Assembly (NCBI RefSeq): GCF_000328475.2
Contig: NC_026499.1
Location: 124,001 to 188,000, forward strand
Source: Mycosarcoma maydis
Lineage: Eukaryota > Basidiomycota > Ustilaginomycetes > Ustilaginales
Direction: 5' to 3'
Length of the DNA stretch: 64,000 nucleotides
The position numbers and the translations under genes are program-made. Under the pieces are notes generated by a model. It was not told the origin of the DNA. It saw only the letters and a program-made list of their open reading frames with translations, and made no database searches. The stretch's first letter is position 1. Every line of letters begins with the position of its first letter. Positions 53,209 to 63,605 of this stretch are shown piece by piece.

Positions 53209-54537
53209 CTATTTCTTGATGCCGCGATGGGGAGTCCCGGCCTCGGATGTCTTGAGGTCGCCTTCTTGAGGGAATAAGGTTGATCGGTTCATGGAATTCG
53301 TCATCTGTGGATTCTGCTGAAGGAACAAGTTGTGAGTTGTACTCTCCAGTGAATCACCGCTCTCGGTAGTATCTGCTAATTGCGCTTCCTCTATTGAGGC
53401 GAGATGAGGGTAGTTGGTGGCTCCCACTGGTTGACTGGGTTCTTCGGACGATGGGGAAGTCCTTGGGATGTTCAGCGATGAGCGGACCGGGGCCGGTAAT
53501 CCTGGCCTCGGGAGATTGTTTCCCGTGGTTCCAGTTTCATCATCTGAAAGTTCCTCGAAGGGGGCTTCAGATTTTCGCCGAATCCGCTCGTTCTCCCGGA
53601 AGATGACGTGCCGACTTGTGAAGATCTGGCCGGTTTCTACGTCCATGAGTCTGTATATGTAAGGGTGGTTATTGCTAACATGTCCCAGGTGTATGCATTC
53701 AACAGACTTGGGATCCAGGGATTTGCGGAGTTCGTCAGGTACGCGTGCCCATGCTTTACACCCAAAGACCCGGAGGCCTTGAAGATCCTGGCGTTTGCCA
53801 TGCATTCCTTCATGAGGTGTCTTGGAAGAATCCGTGCTGGTGGCCGACATGTTTCGAAGCTTCAGCCCGTGACTGAAGGCGAATGGCCAGTACTGGGTAG
53901 TCAAGTTTGCTTCTTCTAGCATGCACCGAATATAATCCTTGACAATCTGGTTAGTGCGCTCCACGAGACCGTTGGATTGTGGTGTGAATCTTGGAGTGAC
54001 CTCTCGTCCTATACCTCGGTGATTGAGGTAGTTCGAGAACTCTCTGCTCAAGAATTCACCACCATTGTCCGTTCGGACTCGGCAGATACGCTTTCCCAGT
54101 TGCGTTTGGGTCCATCGATCGATGGTTCGGAATGCTTGGAAGGCTGATGACTTATAGATCAGTGCCGCCCCGAAGCAGTATCTCGTGCAATCGTCCACCA
54201 TGAGTAGGTAATATTTCTCTTTGGATAAGCCTTCCGGCAGAGGCCCCGCAAGATCCATGTGAACTAGCTCGAGTGGTCGAGTTGTCTTGGGTCCACGGCT
54301 CTTGATCGGTGCGTGCCTATGCTTCGACTTGATGCAGGTTTCGCAGTTGTTCCCGACAGAGGGGCCCGACATAGCCTTTAGGTTCATGCCGTCGGTAAGC
54401 GATGCTGTCTTGAGCGTGGCCTGCATGTGGAGGTGGCCTAGCCGTTGGTGCCAGAGTTTGGCTTGGTCCAAGGCTTTCTCGCTAGTAACGAGTTTGGCTA
54501 CTGCGGTGGTAGTTCCTTCCACTAGCAGGTAGTTCAC
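53209..54537 (-). pseudogene. Copia integrase segment
   Basis: About 442 codons opened by a non-ATG codon. The zinc-binding HHCC region (LWHQRLGHLHM ... CETCIKSKHRH) is followed by the catalytic core: VHMDLAGPLPEG (first Asp), RVRTDNGGEFLSREFSNYL (second Asp), TPQSNGLVERTNQ (Glu). The conserved C-terminal GLRVFGCKAWARVPDE follows. It overlaps the end of the gag-protease frame in the -1 frame and ends at a stop about 50 bp before the RT frame begins to be open, in a region with a short CAGTGGGAGATACAA tandem repeat that may have caused slippage. The DD(35)E residues are all present. Confidence 0.9.
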
Positions 54538-55754
54538 ATCTCCACGGCGTTTGCCCCCTCAGGGGCCAGTCGACCCTTTTTGTCGAAGATTTCGACCGTT
54601 TTCTTGGTGAAGTTGATGCTTCCACCGAGGCGTTGCACCTGTGGTGTAGAGAAGAGATTGTTCCCAAGTCCTGGAACGTGGAGGACATCTTGAAGTGTAA
54701 TCGACTTCCGCGATCCCTTCGAGTTACTCATCACCAGTCTGACGTTGCCCATGCCAGCAACCGGAACTCCTCTGTTGTCAGCGACGAATACCTCCTGGAC
54801 AGGAGATGGTCCGTACGTCGAGAAGAGGGTCTTGTCGCCGGTCATGTGTCGGCTTGCGCCAGAGTCAATGATCCAGGTATCATTTTGGGGAGCGACGTTG
54901 TCATCGGGTGTGGACACGTGGAGACACAGATTCATCTCGTCGGAGTCGACTTGTGCCAGGTTTCCCGTCACTTTCTTGGTTTTCTTCTGCTTTTGCTTCT
55001 CGGTGCGATCCTTGTGTTTGGGACCTCCTTCCATGAAGCAGTCTTCGAGGTTATGGTTATCCCTCTTGCAGTTAGTGCAGAATTTGTCTTTGCCCTTTTT
55101 GACAGGCTGCGACTGGGCTTGCATGGCCCGAGCTGGGTATTGGCGCCGGAAAGACTTTTGCTCGGCTTCTTCAGCCATAACCGTGCTGACGGCAATTTCG
55201 TAGTCTTCCAGGGCCTTCTTGTTGGCTGTTTCGTCGGAATCTCCTTCCTTCTGGAAGAAGAGACGAGTGTTGAAGTAGAAGATCTTTCGCCAGACATCGT
55301 GCTGTGGACCGAGGCCACGCAGAAAGGTTCTCAGTTTGCGAAGTCCGCTAACCGGAGCATCCACGTGGTCAAGTCTCCTGCAGATAGTCTCCATCTTGTA
55401 GGAGTAGACGTTGATCTTGTCATCTCCTTGGTAGAGGTTCGCCAATTGCGCTTCGAGTGAAGCAATCTGCTGAGCAACGTTCTGCGCGTAGTTCTCGCGA
55501 AGTTTCTCCCAGACTTTTCGAGCAGTAGTTGACGTATCGACCAGGGCTTGTTGGGCGGGTCCAAGGGAGTTGAGGAGTATGCTGCGTGCTTCCACGTCAG
55601 CTCGATAGTACTGGGCGATATCCTTAGTAGGGAATTTGTTGCCGAGCTTCACTTCCTTAAGGTCTCCCTCACCCAGATGTTCCTTGGGTTTGACGAGTCG
55701 TCCCTTGATGATGAACCATAAGTTCGCGTTTTTGCACGAAAGGACATTTTGCAT
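54534..55754 (-). CDS. Copia gag and protease
   Basis: 406 codons from the ATG at 55754. The N-terminal UBN2/Retrotran_gag-like region (YRADVEARSILLNSLGPAQQ, KVWEKLRENYAQ) is followed by the CCHC zinc knuckle CTNCKRDNHNLEDC (55038-55079) and the aspartic protease signature WIIDSGASRHMTGD. It ends 24 residues after a conserved GRLAPEGANA stretch with a TGA. Integrase continues in the -1 frame, entered over a short window that includes a run of five G. There is no canonical X-XXY-YYZ slippery site, so loss of one base in the G run is as likely as programmed frameshifting. Confidence 0.9.
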   Translation of the reverse strand: MQNVLSCKNANLWFIIKGRLVKPKEHLGEGDLKEVKLGNKFPTKDIAQYYRADVEARSILLNSLGPAQQALVDTSTTARKVWEKLRENYAQNVAQQIASLEAQLANLYQGDDKINVYSYKMETICRRLDHVDAPVSGLRKLRTFLRGLGPQHDVWRKIFYFNTRLFFQKEGDSDETANKKALEDYEIAVSTVMAEEAEQKSFRRQYPARAMQAQSQPVKKGKDKFCTNCKRDNHNLEDCFMEGGPKHKDRTEKQKQKKTKKVTGNLAQVDSDEMNLCLHVSTPDDNVAPQNDTWIIDSGASRHMTGDKTLFSTYGPSPVQEVFVADNRGVPVAGMGNVRLVMSNSKGSRKSITLQDVLHVPGLGNNLFSTPQVQRLGGSINFTKKTVEIFDKKGRLAPEGANAVEM

Positions 55755-55848
55755 CGAGGTCGCCCATTAGAAGTAGTCCTCCGAGGACATCAGCCGTTTG
55801 GGTAGTCCTACCCTCATAGAGGAGAAGGCAAGGTCTTGATCATTGATT

Positions 55849-55860
55849 GGGCTCATAACC
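55849..55860 (-). other. Primer-binding site complementary to the tRNA-iMet anticodon arm
   Basis: On the minus strand, directly after the 5' LTR, the sequence GGTTATGAGCCC is an exact complement of GGGCUCAUAACC, the conserved anticodon stem-loop of initiator tRNA-Met. Drosophila copia uses the same half-tRNA priming site. Confidence 0.85.
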
Positions 55861-56537
55861 TATTCAATATTCGCGGTGAATCCTTAGCGGGCGCTGGATG
55901 ATCGAAGTCTCCCTTTCCTTAGAGAGGTCGAGTTGGGACTGAGTGGGGTCGAGAATGGTTTGGGATGTATTTGGATAGTGTGAATTGGACGAGGGACTAA
56001 CTACAAAGTGTGAGCGTTCAGTCTGTATTTATGTACATGAGTCGACTGGAGTATCCTACATGAGCTTCTCCCTATACGTCAGCTCCTCATACAACTGACT
56101 AGCTGTGGCCACAACTGGCCAGATGCATGAGTCTGTTCTCCCTCAGGTTCTTCCACTTGGTACGAGTCTGTAGCCAACGGCGTGTTCCCACAGTCGTCCA
56201 GCGACTTGTGTGAATCTACTCTGGGCTTCTCGCTACCAGCGCTATGTTGTGAAGCGGGGAAACTCTGGCGAGTTACTATACTTGCGCGCGTACCGCGGTC
56301 GTACTGCGGGTGCATTGAGCGCGTGTCGCGCGCGTATGGCGCGCGTACTGCGAGTGTATCGCACGCGTACCGCGGACGTACTGCGGGTGCATTGAGCGCG
56401 TGTCGCGCGCGTATGGCGCGCGTACTGCGACACCTACTCGTTCCCGTCCGGTCACTCGTGTATACCGGTTAGGTTACTGCAAGGGGTTGCATGATTGTGG
56501 GCGATCAGACTAAACGCCAATCGTAGATATTCTAACA
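55861..56537 (-). repeat. 5' LTR of the copia element
   Basis: About 677 bp; carries the same 77-bp GC-rich duplication (about 56288-56433) as the other LTR. Outer end TGTTAGAATATC in element sense. Confidence 0.9.
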
Positions 56538-57177
56538 GCTTTTAAGCCTAAATTCATGACTCGAGACTGCAGATACCTGCGCGCAAGTCATCACCCGTTA
56601 ATCATGAATGTTTTGTTTTACATGTAGTGAAGACGATGCTCGTTGCGAAGGATAGGAGACTGGTCAGTACTCTCACAATATCTTTTTTTTTTTTTTTTTT
56701 TGCTCTTTTGCTTTTATTTTTCCTCATCTGGATCATGAATGATCTGGCACCTGGCTCGAACGAACAGTCAAGAGTATGTCTTTGGTAGCTCTAAGGATGA
56801 ATTTTTCCGATTGAACGATTGAATCACGAATCACGAATGTGAGTCACGAATCGTGAATTTCATAAAGATTCACGATTCACGATTCCGTAATTTAACGCGC
56901 CTCTTCGGGACATCAACTTTTTGACCATCACGCATCACGCATATATTCGTGATTAATTGCCAAGATTCGTGATTCGTGATTTGTGATCCATGATGCCCAG
57001 TCGTGAGTTACTCACGACTCATAATTATCTATCATCGAAGGTGACATTTCAAAATCTTGACCAGAATCGTGACTGCTACACGGCACAAATCATGTATCAA
57101 GAATATAAACACCATTCACGATTCGTGATTCGTGATTCACGATTTTGAATAGCGCGCGTATCGCGTACAAACAAGTC
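56538..57177. other. AT-richer intergenic DNA with heptamers
   Basis: A run of about 20 T at 56683-56701; heptamer clusters at 56821-56885, 56945-56990 and 57115-57140. No gene. Confidence 0.6.
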
Positions 57178-57277
57178 NNNNNNNNNNNNNNNNNNNNNNN
57201 NNNNNNNNNNNNNNNNNNNNNNNNNNNNNNNNNNNNNNNNNNNNNNNNNNNNNNNNNNNNNNNNNNNNNNNNNNNNN
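57178..57277. other. Assembly gap (100 N)
   Basis: Exactly 100 ambiguous bases, the conventional length for a gap of unknown size. A heptamer array lies just left of it and an LTR relic just right, so a repeat probably broke the assembly. Confidence 0.98.
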
Positions 57278-57325
57278 AGATAGTAAATGATAAGACATGG
57301 AGCTGATAAAATTGAGTCAAGCGTG

Positions 57326-57890
57326 TGTTAGAATATCTGCGATTGGCGTTTAGTCTGATCGCCCACAATCATGCAATCCTTGCAGTAACCCAAACGGTAC
57401 ACACGAGTGACCGGATGGAAACGAGTAAGCTCGCGGAATGTCCGCAACCCTCTCAGTCACGAGTCACTGGACGGGTACGAGTAGGTGTCTCAGAACACCA
57501 GAGTTTCCCCGGTTCACAACATAGCACTGGTAGCGAGAAGCCCAGAGTAGATTCACGATTCACACAAGTCGCTGGACGACTGTGGGAACATGCCGTTGGC
57601 TACAGACTTGTACCAAGCGGTAGAACCTGAGGGAGAACAGACTCATGCATCTGACCAGTCGTGGCTACAGCTAGTCAGTTGTATGAGGAGCTGACGTATA
57701 GGGAGAAGCTCATGTAGGATACTCCAGTCAGCTCGTGTACATAAATACAGAGGAAAACGCTCACACTTTGTAGTTAGTCCCTCGCCCAAAACAAGCTATC
57801 CAAATGAATTCCAAAGTTTTCTCGACCACTACTCAGTCCCAACTCGCCTCTTTTAGGAAAGGGAGACTTCGATCATCTAGCGCCCGCTAA
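57326..57890 (+). repeat. Solo LTR relic, opposite orientation to the intact copia element
   Basis: Starts TGTTAGAATATC and follows the LTR end to end on the plus strand, including GATTGGCGTTTAGTCTGATC, GCTACAGCTAGTCAGTTGTA and AGGAAAGGGAGACTTCGATC, to CGCCCGCTAA. It lacks the GC-rich 77-bp module. It carries an extra 7 bp where GATTCAC has been duplicated (about 57550-57563). No internal retrotransposon sequence adjoins it. Confidence 0.9.
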
Positions 57891-58568
57891 AGAAGTTTTA
57901 AAGAATTCCACTCGTCTTTCGTGATTATAAAAGTGCTGTTCACACTACATAAAAAAAATTGCATTCGTGATTCGCTACATTCGTGATTCTGTGATTCATG
58001 ATTCGTGATTCATGATTCGTGATTCACGATTTTTAAAAAAGTGAGACATGTGGGCCACCCCTTTTCGAGGAACATGTCGGACAAAATCGTGAATCGTGAA
58101 TCACGATTCACGTCGTAAAAAAAGGAAAAAGTCGTCCTAGGAACCACCCCTCGCAAGTGGCGCCTAGGGTGGTTCCGAGGACGATTATCCTCTCGTTAGC
58201 TTGTCGGCCAGTCCCATAGGCGATCACACACAAGACACAAGTCCTGGTATTCACGATTGGAGCAAAACAATAATCACGAATGAATGCATGTATTCGTAGC
58301 CTAGCAATCACGAATTCGAGAAGGTACTTATGACTGTTGCAAGAGAGTTATTCAAGATTCACGATTCAGGATTGTACTGCAAATTTTTCATAAATTCCCG
58401 TTGCACTCGTGACTTTTGTTTGACTCATGACTTCAGCACCATGCATATATCTAAGCATTTATTAAGAATCGTGAATCATGTAATCACGAATAAATGCCAT
58501 CAACTGAATACACGATTCGTGATTGTAGTTTTAGTAAGTTAAATCACGAATCTTTAGCAAGCGTATAC
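57891..58568. other. Intergenic with heptamers and hairpin repeat
   Basis: Heptamer-rich at 57960-58045 and 58085-58110. It contains copy B of the GGTGGTTCC element. No gene. Confidence 0.55.
58109..58183. repeat. GGTGGTTCC inverted-repeat element, copy B
   Basis: Starts with the same CACGTCGTAAAAAAAGGAA / AAAGTCGTCCTAGGAACCACC leader as the element at 48724. The part 58133-58183 is a near-perfect hairpin: arm CGTCCTAGGAACCACCCC against TAGGGTGGTTCCGAGGACG. Short enough to be an internally deleted derivative. Confidence 0.75.
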
Positions 58569-58710
58569 GATCGAAGTCTCCCTTTCCTTAAAGAGGCGAT
58601 TCACGATTCCGCGGCACCTGCTCGTTCACTTCCGGTCACTCGTTTGTTCCCACTGGGTGAATCAGGATTGCGGACGATCGGACTGAACGCCAAATGCAGA
58701 GTTCCTAACA
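58569..58710 (-). repeat. Internally deleted LTR relic
   Basis: GATCGAAGTCTCCCTTTCCTTA (in two parts: GATCGAAGTCTCCC, TTTCCTTA) matches the element's inner LTR end. After AGAGGCGATTCACGATTCCG it jumps to the other end, CTGCTCGTTC.CTTCCGGTCACTCG ... CTGAACGCCAAATGCAGA, and closes with CCTAACA. About 530 bp of LTR is missing. Confidence 0.8.
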
Positions 58711-59066
58711 ACCATGCCCATATAAGTGAGCTAGCTCCTAGACCGAAGCTACCTGAGTTGTGAGTTGGTTCATGTGGTCGCGTAGAGACAGGTATTCACG
58801 ATTCTCTGCTTATATAATGAGAGTGGGCGGGTCAAACGCGAGCGTTGAAAGTAACACGACGATCATGCGAGAGGGTTCTGAACGTCAATCTGCTGGAGAG
58901 GTGCTTTCGAAGCCAGTCAATCACGAATGGCGCTGATGAGCGGGATCAGGAGGAGGAAGGGAGTAGTAGGTTCATTCGCTGCAGTGTGAATCCATTCACG
59001 ATTGTGACGGTTTTTCAGAACGTAGCGACGCACAACTACGCAGCAATCACAATCTGCGTCGCATGA
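58711..59066. other. Intergenic / possible upstream part of the transposase relic
   Basis: No independent gene. The frame ending at 59066 (NPFTIVTVFQNVATH) stops directly before the transposase ATG and may be degraded upstream transposase sequence. Confidence 0.4.
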
Positions 59067-59603
59067 ATGGCATCCCGTCTTATTGGCACTTCTCAAAGTC
59101 AGATTCCGAGTGGACCAATCACGAATAGCGAGCTGGCTGTCGAATGGCTGGAAAACATCTTCAAACCTCACACACGGCCGTCAACGCCATCACACTGGCG
59201 TCTGCTCATCATCGATGACCATCATTCATACACAAGCCAGTCATTTTGTGATGTTCTTTGGTCGCATCGTATCATCCCTTTCCTGCTCCCACCCCACGCC
59301 GCGCATGTAATACAGCCGCCTGGCGTTTCGATCTTTGGCCCGATGACATCAACATATCGGGGTTTGGTCAGCAGCGCCGCAGAGAGCGTTGGCGCCACCA
59401 TCGACAAGGCGCAGTTTGGATCCTTCTATGGTGGCAAAGGTCGAACAATTGTTGCTCTCAACAGGTGTCGTTATCACCCGAGAGCATGCAGAGCGGTAAC
59501 TGGTAGCGAAGGGACCGGCAAAGCTGCAAAACGGACAAGAAAACCGCCAGGAGGAGGAGGAGGAGGAGGAGGAGGTAGCACCTCCTGTGGCTGCAGTCTC
59601 TGA
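59067..59603 (+). pseudogene. Truncated pogo-type DDE transposase
   Basis: A 178-codon frame matching only the C-terminal half of the pogo/Tigger DDE_1 catalytic domain: ITNSELAVEWLENIFKPHTR, WRLLIIDDHHSYTSQSF, IIPFLLPPHAAHVIQPPGVS, IFGPMTSTYRGLV, then IDKAQFGSFYG. The family reads ..LLILDGHxSH...IIPFCLPPHTTHxLQPLDVxxFGP, so D of the second catalytic position (DDHHS) is kept. The N-terminal DNA-binding HTH and the first catalytic Asp are missing. Beyond residue 135 it runs into a (GGA)n-encoded poly-Gly tract. No terminal inverted repeats were found. It is a dead fragment. Confidence 0.8.
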
Positions 59604-59956
59604 AGGCGACTCCGAGTCTGACCATGGCAGTGATGCTGTTTTGGCATCAACAACAACACCATCTGCACCTCCCATGCAAACCTTGGTCAATGATCTCGAT
59701 GTTGACCCTCTCGGCGCCATCAGTGATCACGACAAAGATCCGTTTGGCTTTTTTGAAACACTTCCGCGCCCGGGCCCTTCTCGTACAAAGTATTGATTTC
59801 CGTCTTGCTCGCCATGAACCGTAGGCTCACACCATCTCGCAATTCCAGTCTCGCTTCCTCGCAATCGCACACGGTCAAGCTCACGATCCCAAGGAGTACT
59901 GCCATCATACCAGAATGGAGGTAAAAAATCACGCCGGTACTACATGAACGTTAAGT
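59604..59956. other. Short region between transposase relic and ALG3-GAA1
   Basis: Continues with a Ser/Asp-rich plus-strand frame (to about 59796) that may be the remaining transposase tail; otherwise the 3' flank of the ALG3-GAA1 gene. Confidence 0.4.
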
Positions 59957-62900
59957 TTAGACTCTAAGGAACGCGCCTAGCTGAGCCTGCAGGACAATAG
60001 GCAGATAAGCTACACATAGTATCGGTACAGTGGCCGCATTGTACAGTTTCCAGTGCAAGACGAGCGCGCTGACCTCATGCTGCAGCGTCTCTCTGCGGAG
60101 GAACTGCAGCAGCAGTGCGGCCCAGAAGACGGGGCTGAACACCATGACTGCCAGACCTCGAATGAAATTAACCCAGGAGTGGGCAGGAACAGCTTCAGTT
60201 AGAGGACTCGAACTTGGTCTGCCGGAGGCGATTCTGAGTGCACTGTATGTGAGAAGTGCGAGGAAGGCAGCCAAAGCGAAATTCAGCACGCTCAAGACAG
60301 CCACCAGCATCCCGGCCTGGAGGTATGCAAAGGCGATCAAAAGCGACCCGATCCGATGTGCACGCTTGATGCCGCAGCGAGAGCGAAGGAGGACTGCCCC
60401 GGCTATTGGCAAGAGCATGATGACTACTCTTGCTGCACCCAACTGTTTTCCCTGTGTAGGCCGAAGCACGGAAGGGAAGAAACCGTGTCAGAGACTTCTC
60501 GCTTTGTCAGGGAGCGGCAATGTTATGCCATGGACTTACCCGCTTTGTCAGTCCTCCTGACATCTCTGCAAAAAGAAGATCGTTTCGCAACAGAACGCCT
60601 ACACCCGCCAGCACGGTCAAGCCAACGCAGGCGAGCGTAGTCGCAATCGGCCTCATTGACTCCCTCAGTGCAACTCCATATTCGTTCGTTTTCCTGTCCG
60701 CCGCATCTTCACCTTCAACTGCAGTGAAGTGATTCTGCACAATCTGATTTCGATACCAGCTCATCGTTGGTGTCTCTGGCTGCATATCACCGTCATCGCC
60801 CGCAGATGGATCCAGGCCTGAGAAAATAGCCTCGCGCTCCTGCTTGGAGACCTTCTCCTCAGCGAACCATAGCGCGAGACCGCTGATGGTGAGCGAGATG
60901 GACAGCAAGAGCGGCACCAAGATCGCCGTGCCGATGGGGACAAATCGACGAGGGTTGAGGAGTAAATAGAAGAACTGAGAGTGATGCAGCCGCTCGAGCA
61001 AGTTCGACATAGAGCGAACGAATGACTCGACGAGTCTGCCCATATGGAAGAATCCGTATGGACCAGTAGCGGGGACAGCGTAGAGGGTGATTGCATCAAC
61101 GTGATGTCGCTGGAAGAAGCCGTGTGGACCACTAGCCCGTCCCGTGACACCGAAGCCTACTTGTCTAAGCGCTGCACGTACACCATTTTCGTAGTTGCCG
61201 AGCTCGTACTCAACATCCGAACGTAGACGAATGCCCCATTTCTGGGCCAGCCTCTGCACTGGCTCTTTGAGGTGTAAGGGGGCAGACCTCAGACCGAAGG
61301 TTAACGGCATTCCGCCAGTCACAGTATCTGCGATGCGAACGATCGTGTTGACGACATCCATGTTTGGTAATTGGCCATCGAAGCCCTCGTATTGAACCTC
61401 GAGCGACGAGAAAGAGTCAGAGGGATAGTCGATGGAGATTGCGTTCCACACCTGCGAGCCTCCAGCCGACACCGGATCCACCTGGAGTCCTTCGGACTTG
61501 CTGCCAAAGTAGGCAGAAGACCAGGCATGGATGCCTTCAAGATGGCCGTCGGAGATGACAAAGATGAGGTCTTTGCTCAAATGGGCTTGCGTGGTCAGAT
61601 AGCGGGCTAGAGCAAGGATAGAGGCGACACCGCGTACATTGATGCGCCCTCTTTGATCGATACTGACGGTCTCGTCGAGATTCTCGGCAGGCGGAAAGGG
61701 GTCATCAGCACCTTGCCATCGGCTACGCCAGCTTGCTGTGAGAATGATGGCTTCACGGCCATCAATGCGGGGTGTAGCTGATCTCGCATACACGTTGATA
61801 CCGGATAGCGCCGAGCCGTGATGGAGGGGGATCGAGTCGTATTTGTAGTGCTGACGGTTAACTTCTAGACCATATGATTGGAGCTCCCGGAAAACAAAGT
61901 CAGCACGCTCTGCACTGCTTGCATCTTTCAAGAAAGACACCTTTTCGGAGAGCATGTCGGCGTAAGTGACGTCGAAATAGTCCCAATAGACGCGGGCTTG
62001 ACCAGGCTGAAGAGCATTCTCGTCGACGTAGGTGCCTTTCGACACGGGTGACTGTGGGTGTGGCAAGACGAGAATCAGGACAATGCTTGCCAGTACAAGG
62101 ATTGGGCGGAGCAGAAGCAATAGTTTGCCGAGGAGTGCCAGCACACGGCGGCGGGTAGCGATGCGACGTCGAAAGGCGTCTCGTAGCTTTGCTTCCTTTG
62201 CTGCCTTGGCTTTTCGAGCTTGTGCGAGACGCAGCAGAGCCTCTTCGCGCACGTCGGCTGGATCGTTTGATGTTGAGGCCGTCTTTGAATCTGGCTCGGA
62301 CGGCTTGCTGAGACGGAGATCGTCCGTCAAGAGCAAGGCTTCCACTTCGGCTCCGTCGTCGTCTTGAGCAATGGAAGAGAGAGGACGCTTGGCTGTAACT
62401 AGGCCGGGCATGGTGAAGCAGCCAAGCACAAGCACGACATGGCACGCCAAGAGCAGCAGCGACGATGTATCGGTGGAGGGAAAGACGTTCCAGCACCATT
62501 CCAGCACGACTGGCAATATCAATTTGACGATGTTAGGCAGCTGAGAAAGCCATAACAGCAGGGGAACCTGATGGAAGTACCATGAGTAGAACTGGTAATG
62601 CAAGCTCCGAGAGCAGAGAATGCCGATGGTATTTGAGGTAAAAGCACAGCACATCAAGGCGGTCTTTTCAGACTGCACGAGCTTGTGCGATCTGGCTGAG
62701 AGGTTCTGCAAGATCCACTTGGGACCGTGAGAGGCTATGCCTGTCCAGCGGAAGAGGCCAAAGAGGGTGAGGAGGACAATATGGAGCGAAAGAAGTCCGC
62801 AGGCAAAATGCTGAGACAAGAATGTATCCTCGGGGACGAATCGCCAGTTGACGGTCCAGACGTGGAGAAACGATCTGGAAAAGTCGAATGCTCGTGTGAG

Positions 62901-63605
62901 GTAGGCATGCGGATCATGCAAAGTGAACGGTGCAGAGAGCAGAGCTTGTACGACAATGACGACGGCTATGTAGGAGATAGCACCTCGGATGCCTGTGTAG
63001 ACGAATGCAGCGGCAGCAAAGCCAGGGAGGAAGAGAAGTACATTCATCTTGATGCCCAATCCGAAGCTGAAAAGTAGAGCGGAGAGCTTCCATCTTGAGT
63101 TGGTAGCTGCAAAGAGCGCAAGATAGACAAACAGAACGGCGATGGGGTCGTTGAACATGCGTAGCAAGAAGATCGAGTAAATCCTCTTTGACAGTATCAA
63201 GGGCAGGACGGCAAGAGGAGGCATACCTGCCTGGCGATACAGCATGGCCACGAGCAGATTGTTTGCTGTCAAGGTTGCTGCGAAGACATGTTGCGCTGGT
63301 AAAATGTTTCCGCCTGCGTGTGTGAGCCAGTGAAAGAAGGAGTACAGGTAGATGTGAGCGGCAGGATAGACGCAAGGGCCGCTTCCGCCTGGTGGATCGA
63401 GGTTGGAGTAGTCGCGCTCGCCATCGAGGTAGAGAGCAGCTTGGCCGAGATACGTTTGGAAGTCGATCTCGGTGAAGCTGACGCGTCGAATGACGGCCTC
63501 TGAAAGTACTGCTGACACGATCGTCAGGGCAGGCAGGGCAAAATTATAGCCATAGTCGTCGAGACAGACGCGACGGAGCCATGCCATGGATGAAACGGAT
63601 GACAT
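59957..63605 (-). CDS. Fusion protein: ALG3 mannosyltransferase plus GPI transamidase subunit GAA1
   Basis: Exons 60540-63605 and 59957-60451; intron 60452-60539 (88 nt, GTAAGT donor, CTGAC branch, CTACACAG acceptor, phase 0). Product 1186 aa from the first ATG, 63605. Residues about 1-395 are Alg3 (multi-span ER protein): EIDFQTYLGQAALYLDGERD, YPAAHIYLYSFFHWLT, FNDPIAVLFVYLALFA, GLGIKMNVLLFLPG, YQFYSWYFHQVPLLLW, CWNVFPSTDTSSLLLL. It adds the first alpha-1,3-mannose in the ER lumen to Man5GlcNAc2-PP-dolichol. A charged linker (about 400-490) follows. From about 497 the sequence is Gaa1: a membrane span, GTYVDENALQPGQARVYW, a peptidase-like luminal domain (IFVISDGHLEGIHAW), and C-terminal spans spread over both exons. 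Gaa1 presents the GPI anchor to the transamidase. No stop or plausible intron separates the halves. The total length is close to Alg3 plus Gaa1. Confidence 0.9.

Larger units (their letters stand above)
50035..56537 (-). mobile_element. Ty1/copia LTR retrotransposon, about 6.5 kb, disrupted
   Basis: Two direct LTRs (50035-50716 and 55861-56537) flank an internal region read on the minus strand. Order from its 5' end: LTR, primer-binding site, gag with zinc knuckle, protease, integrase, reverse transcriptase, RNase H, purine-rich tract (GAGTGGGAG) and LTR. Integrase before RT defines the copia (Pseudoviridae-type) order. LTR ends are TGTTAG...; the other end lies near AATATTGAATA. The two LTRs differ at roughly 15 positions plus a few indels by eye, so insertion is not very recent. 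No clear 5-bp target duplication was found. The coding region is broken by several frame changes, so the copy is probably not autonomous. Confidence 0.93.

Noticed and set aside
54534..54575. Canonical -1 slippery heptamer at the gag/integrase overlap
   Set aside because: No X-XXY-YYZ heptamer occurs in the usable window; the five-G run does not fit the pattern in frame.
50020..56545. Target-site duplication of the copia element
   Set aside because: Flanks (GAGTGC on the left, GCTTTT on the right) do not match; either the exact LTR end is wrong, or one flank has mutated or recombined.
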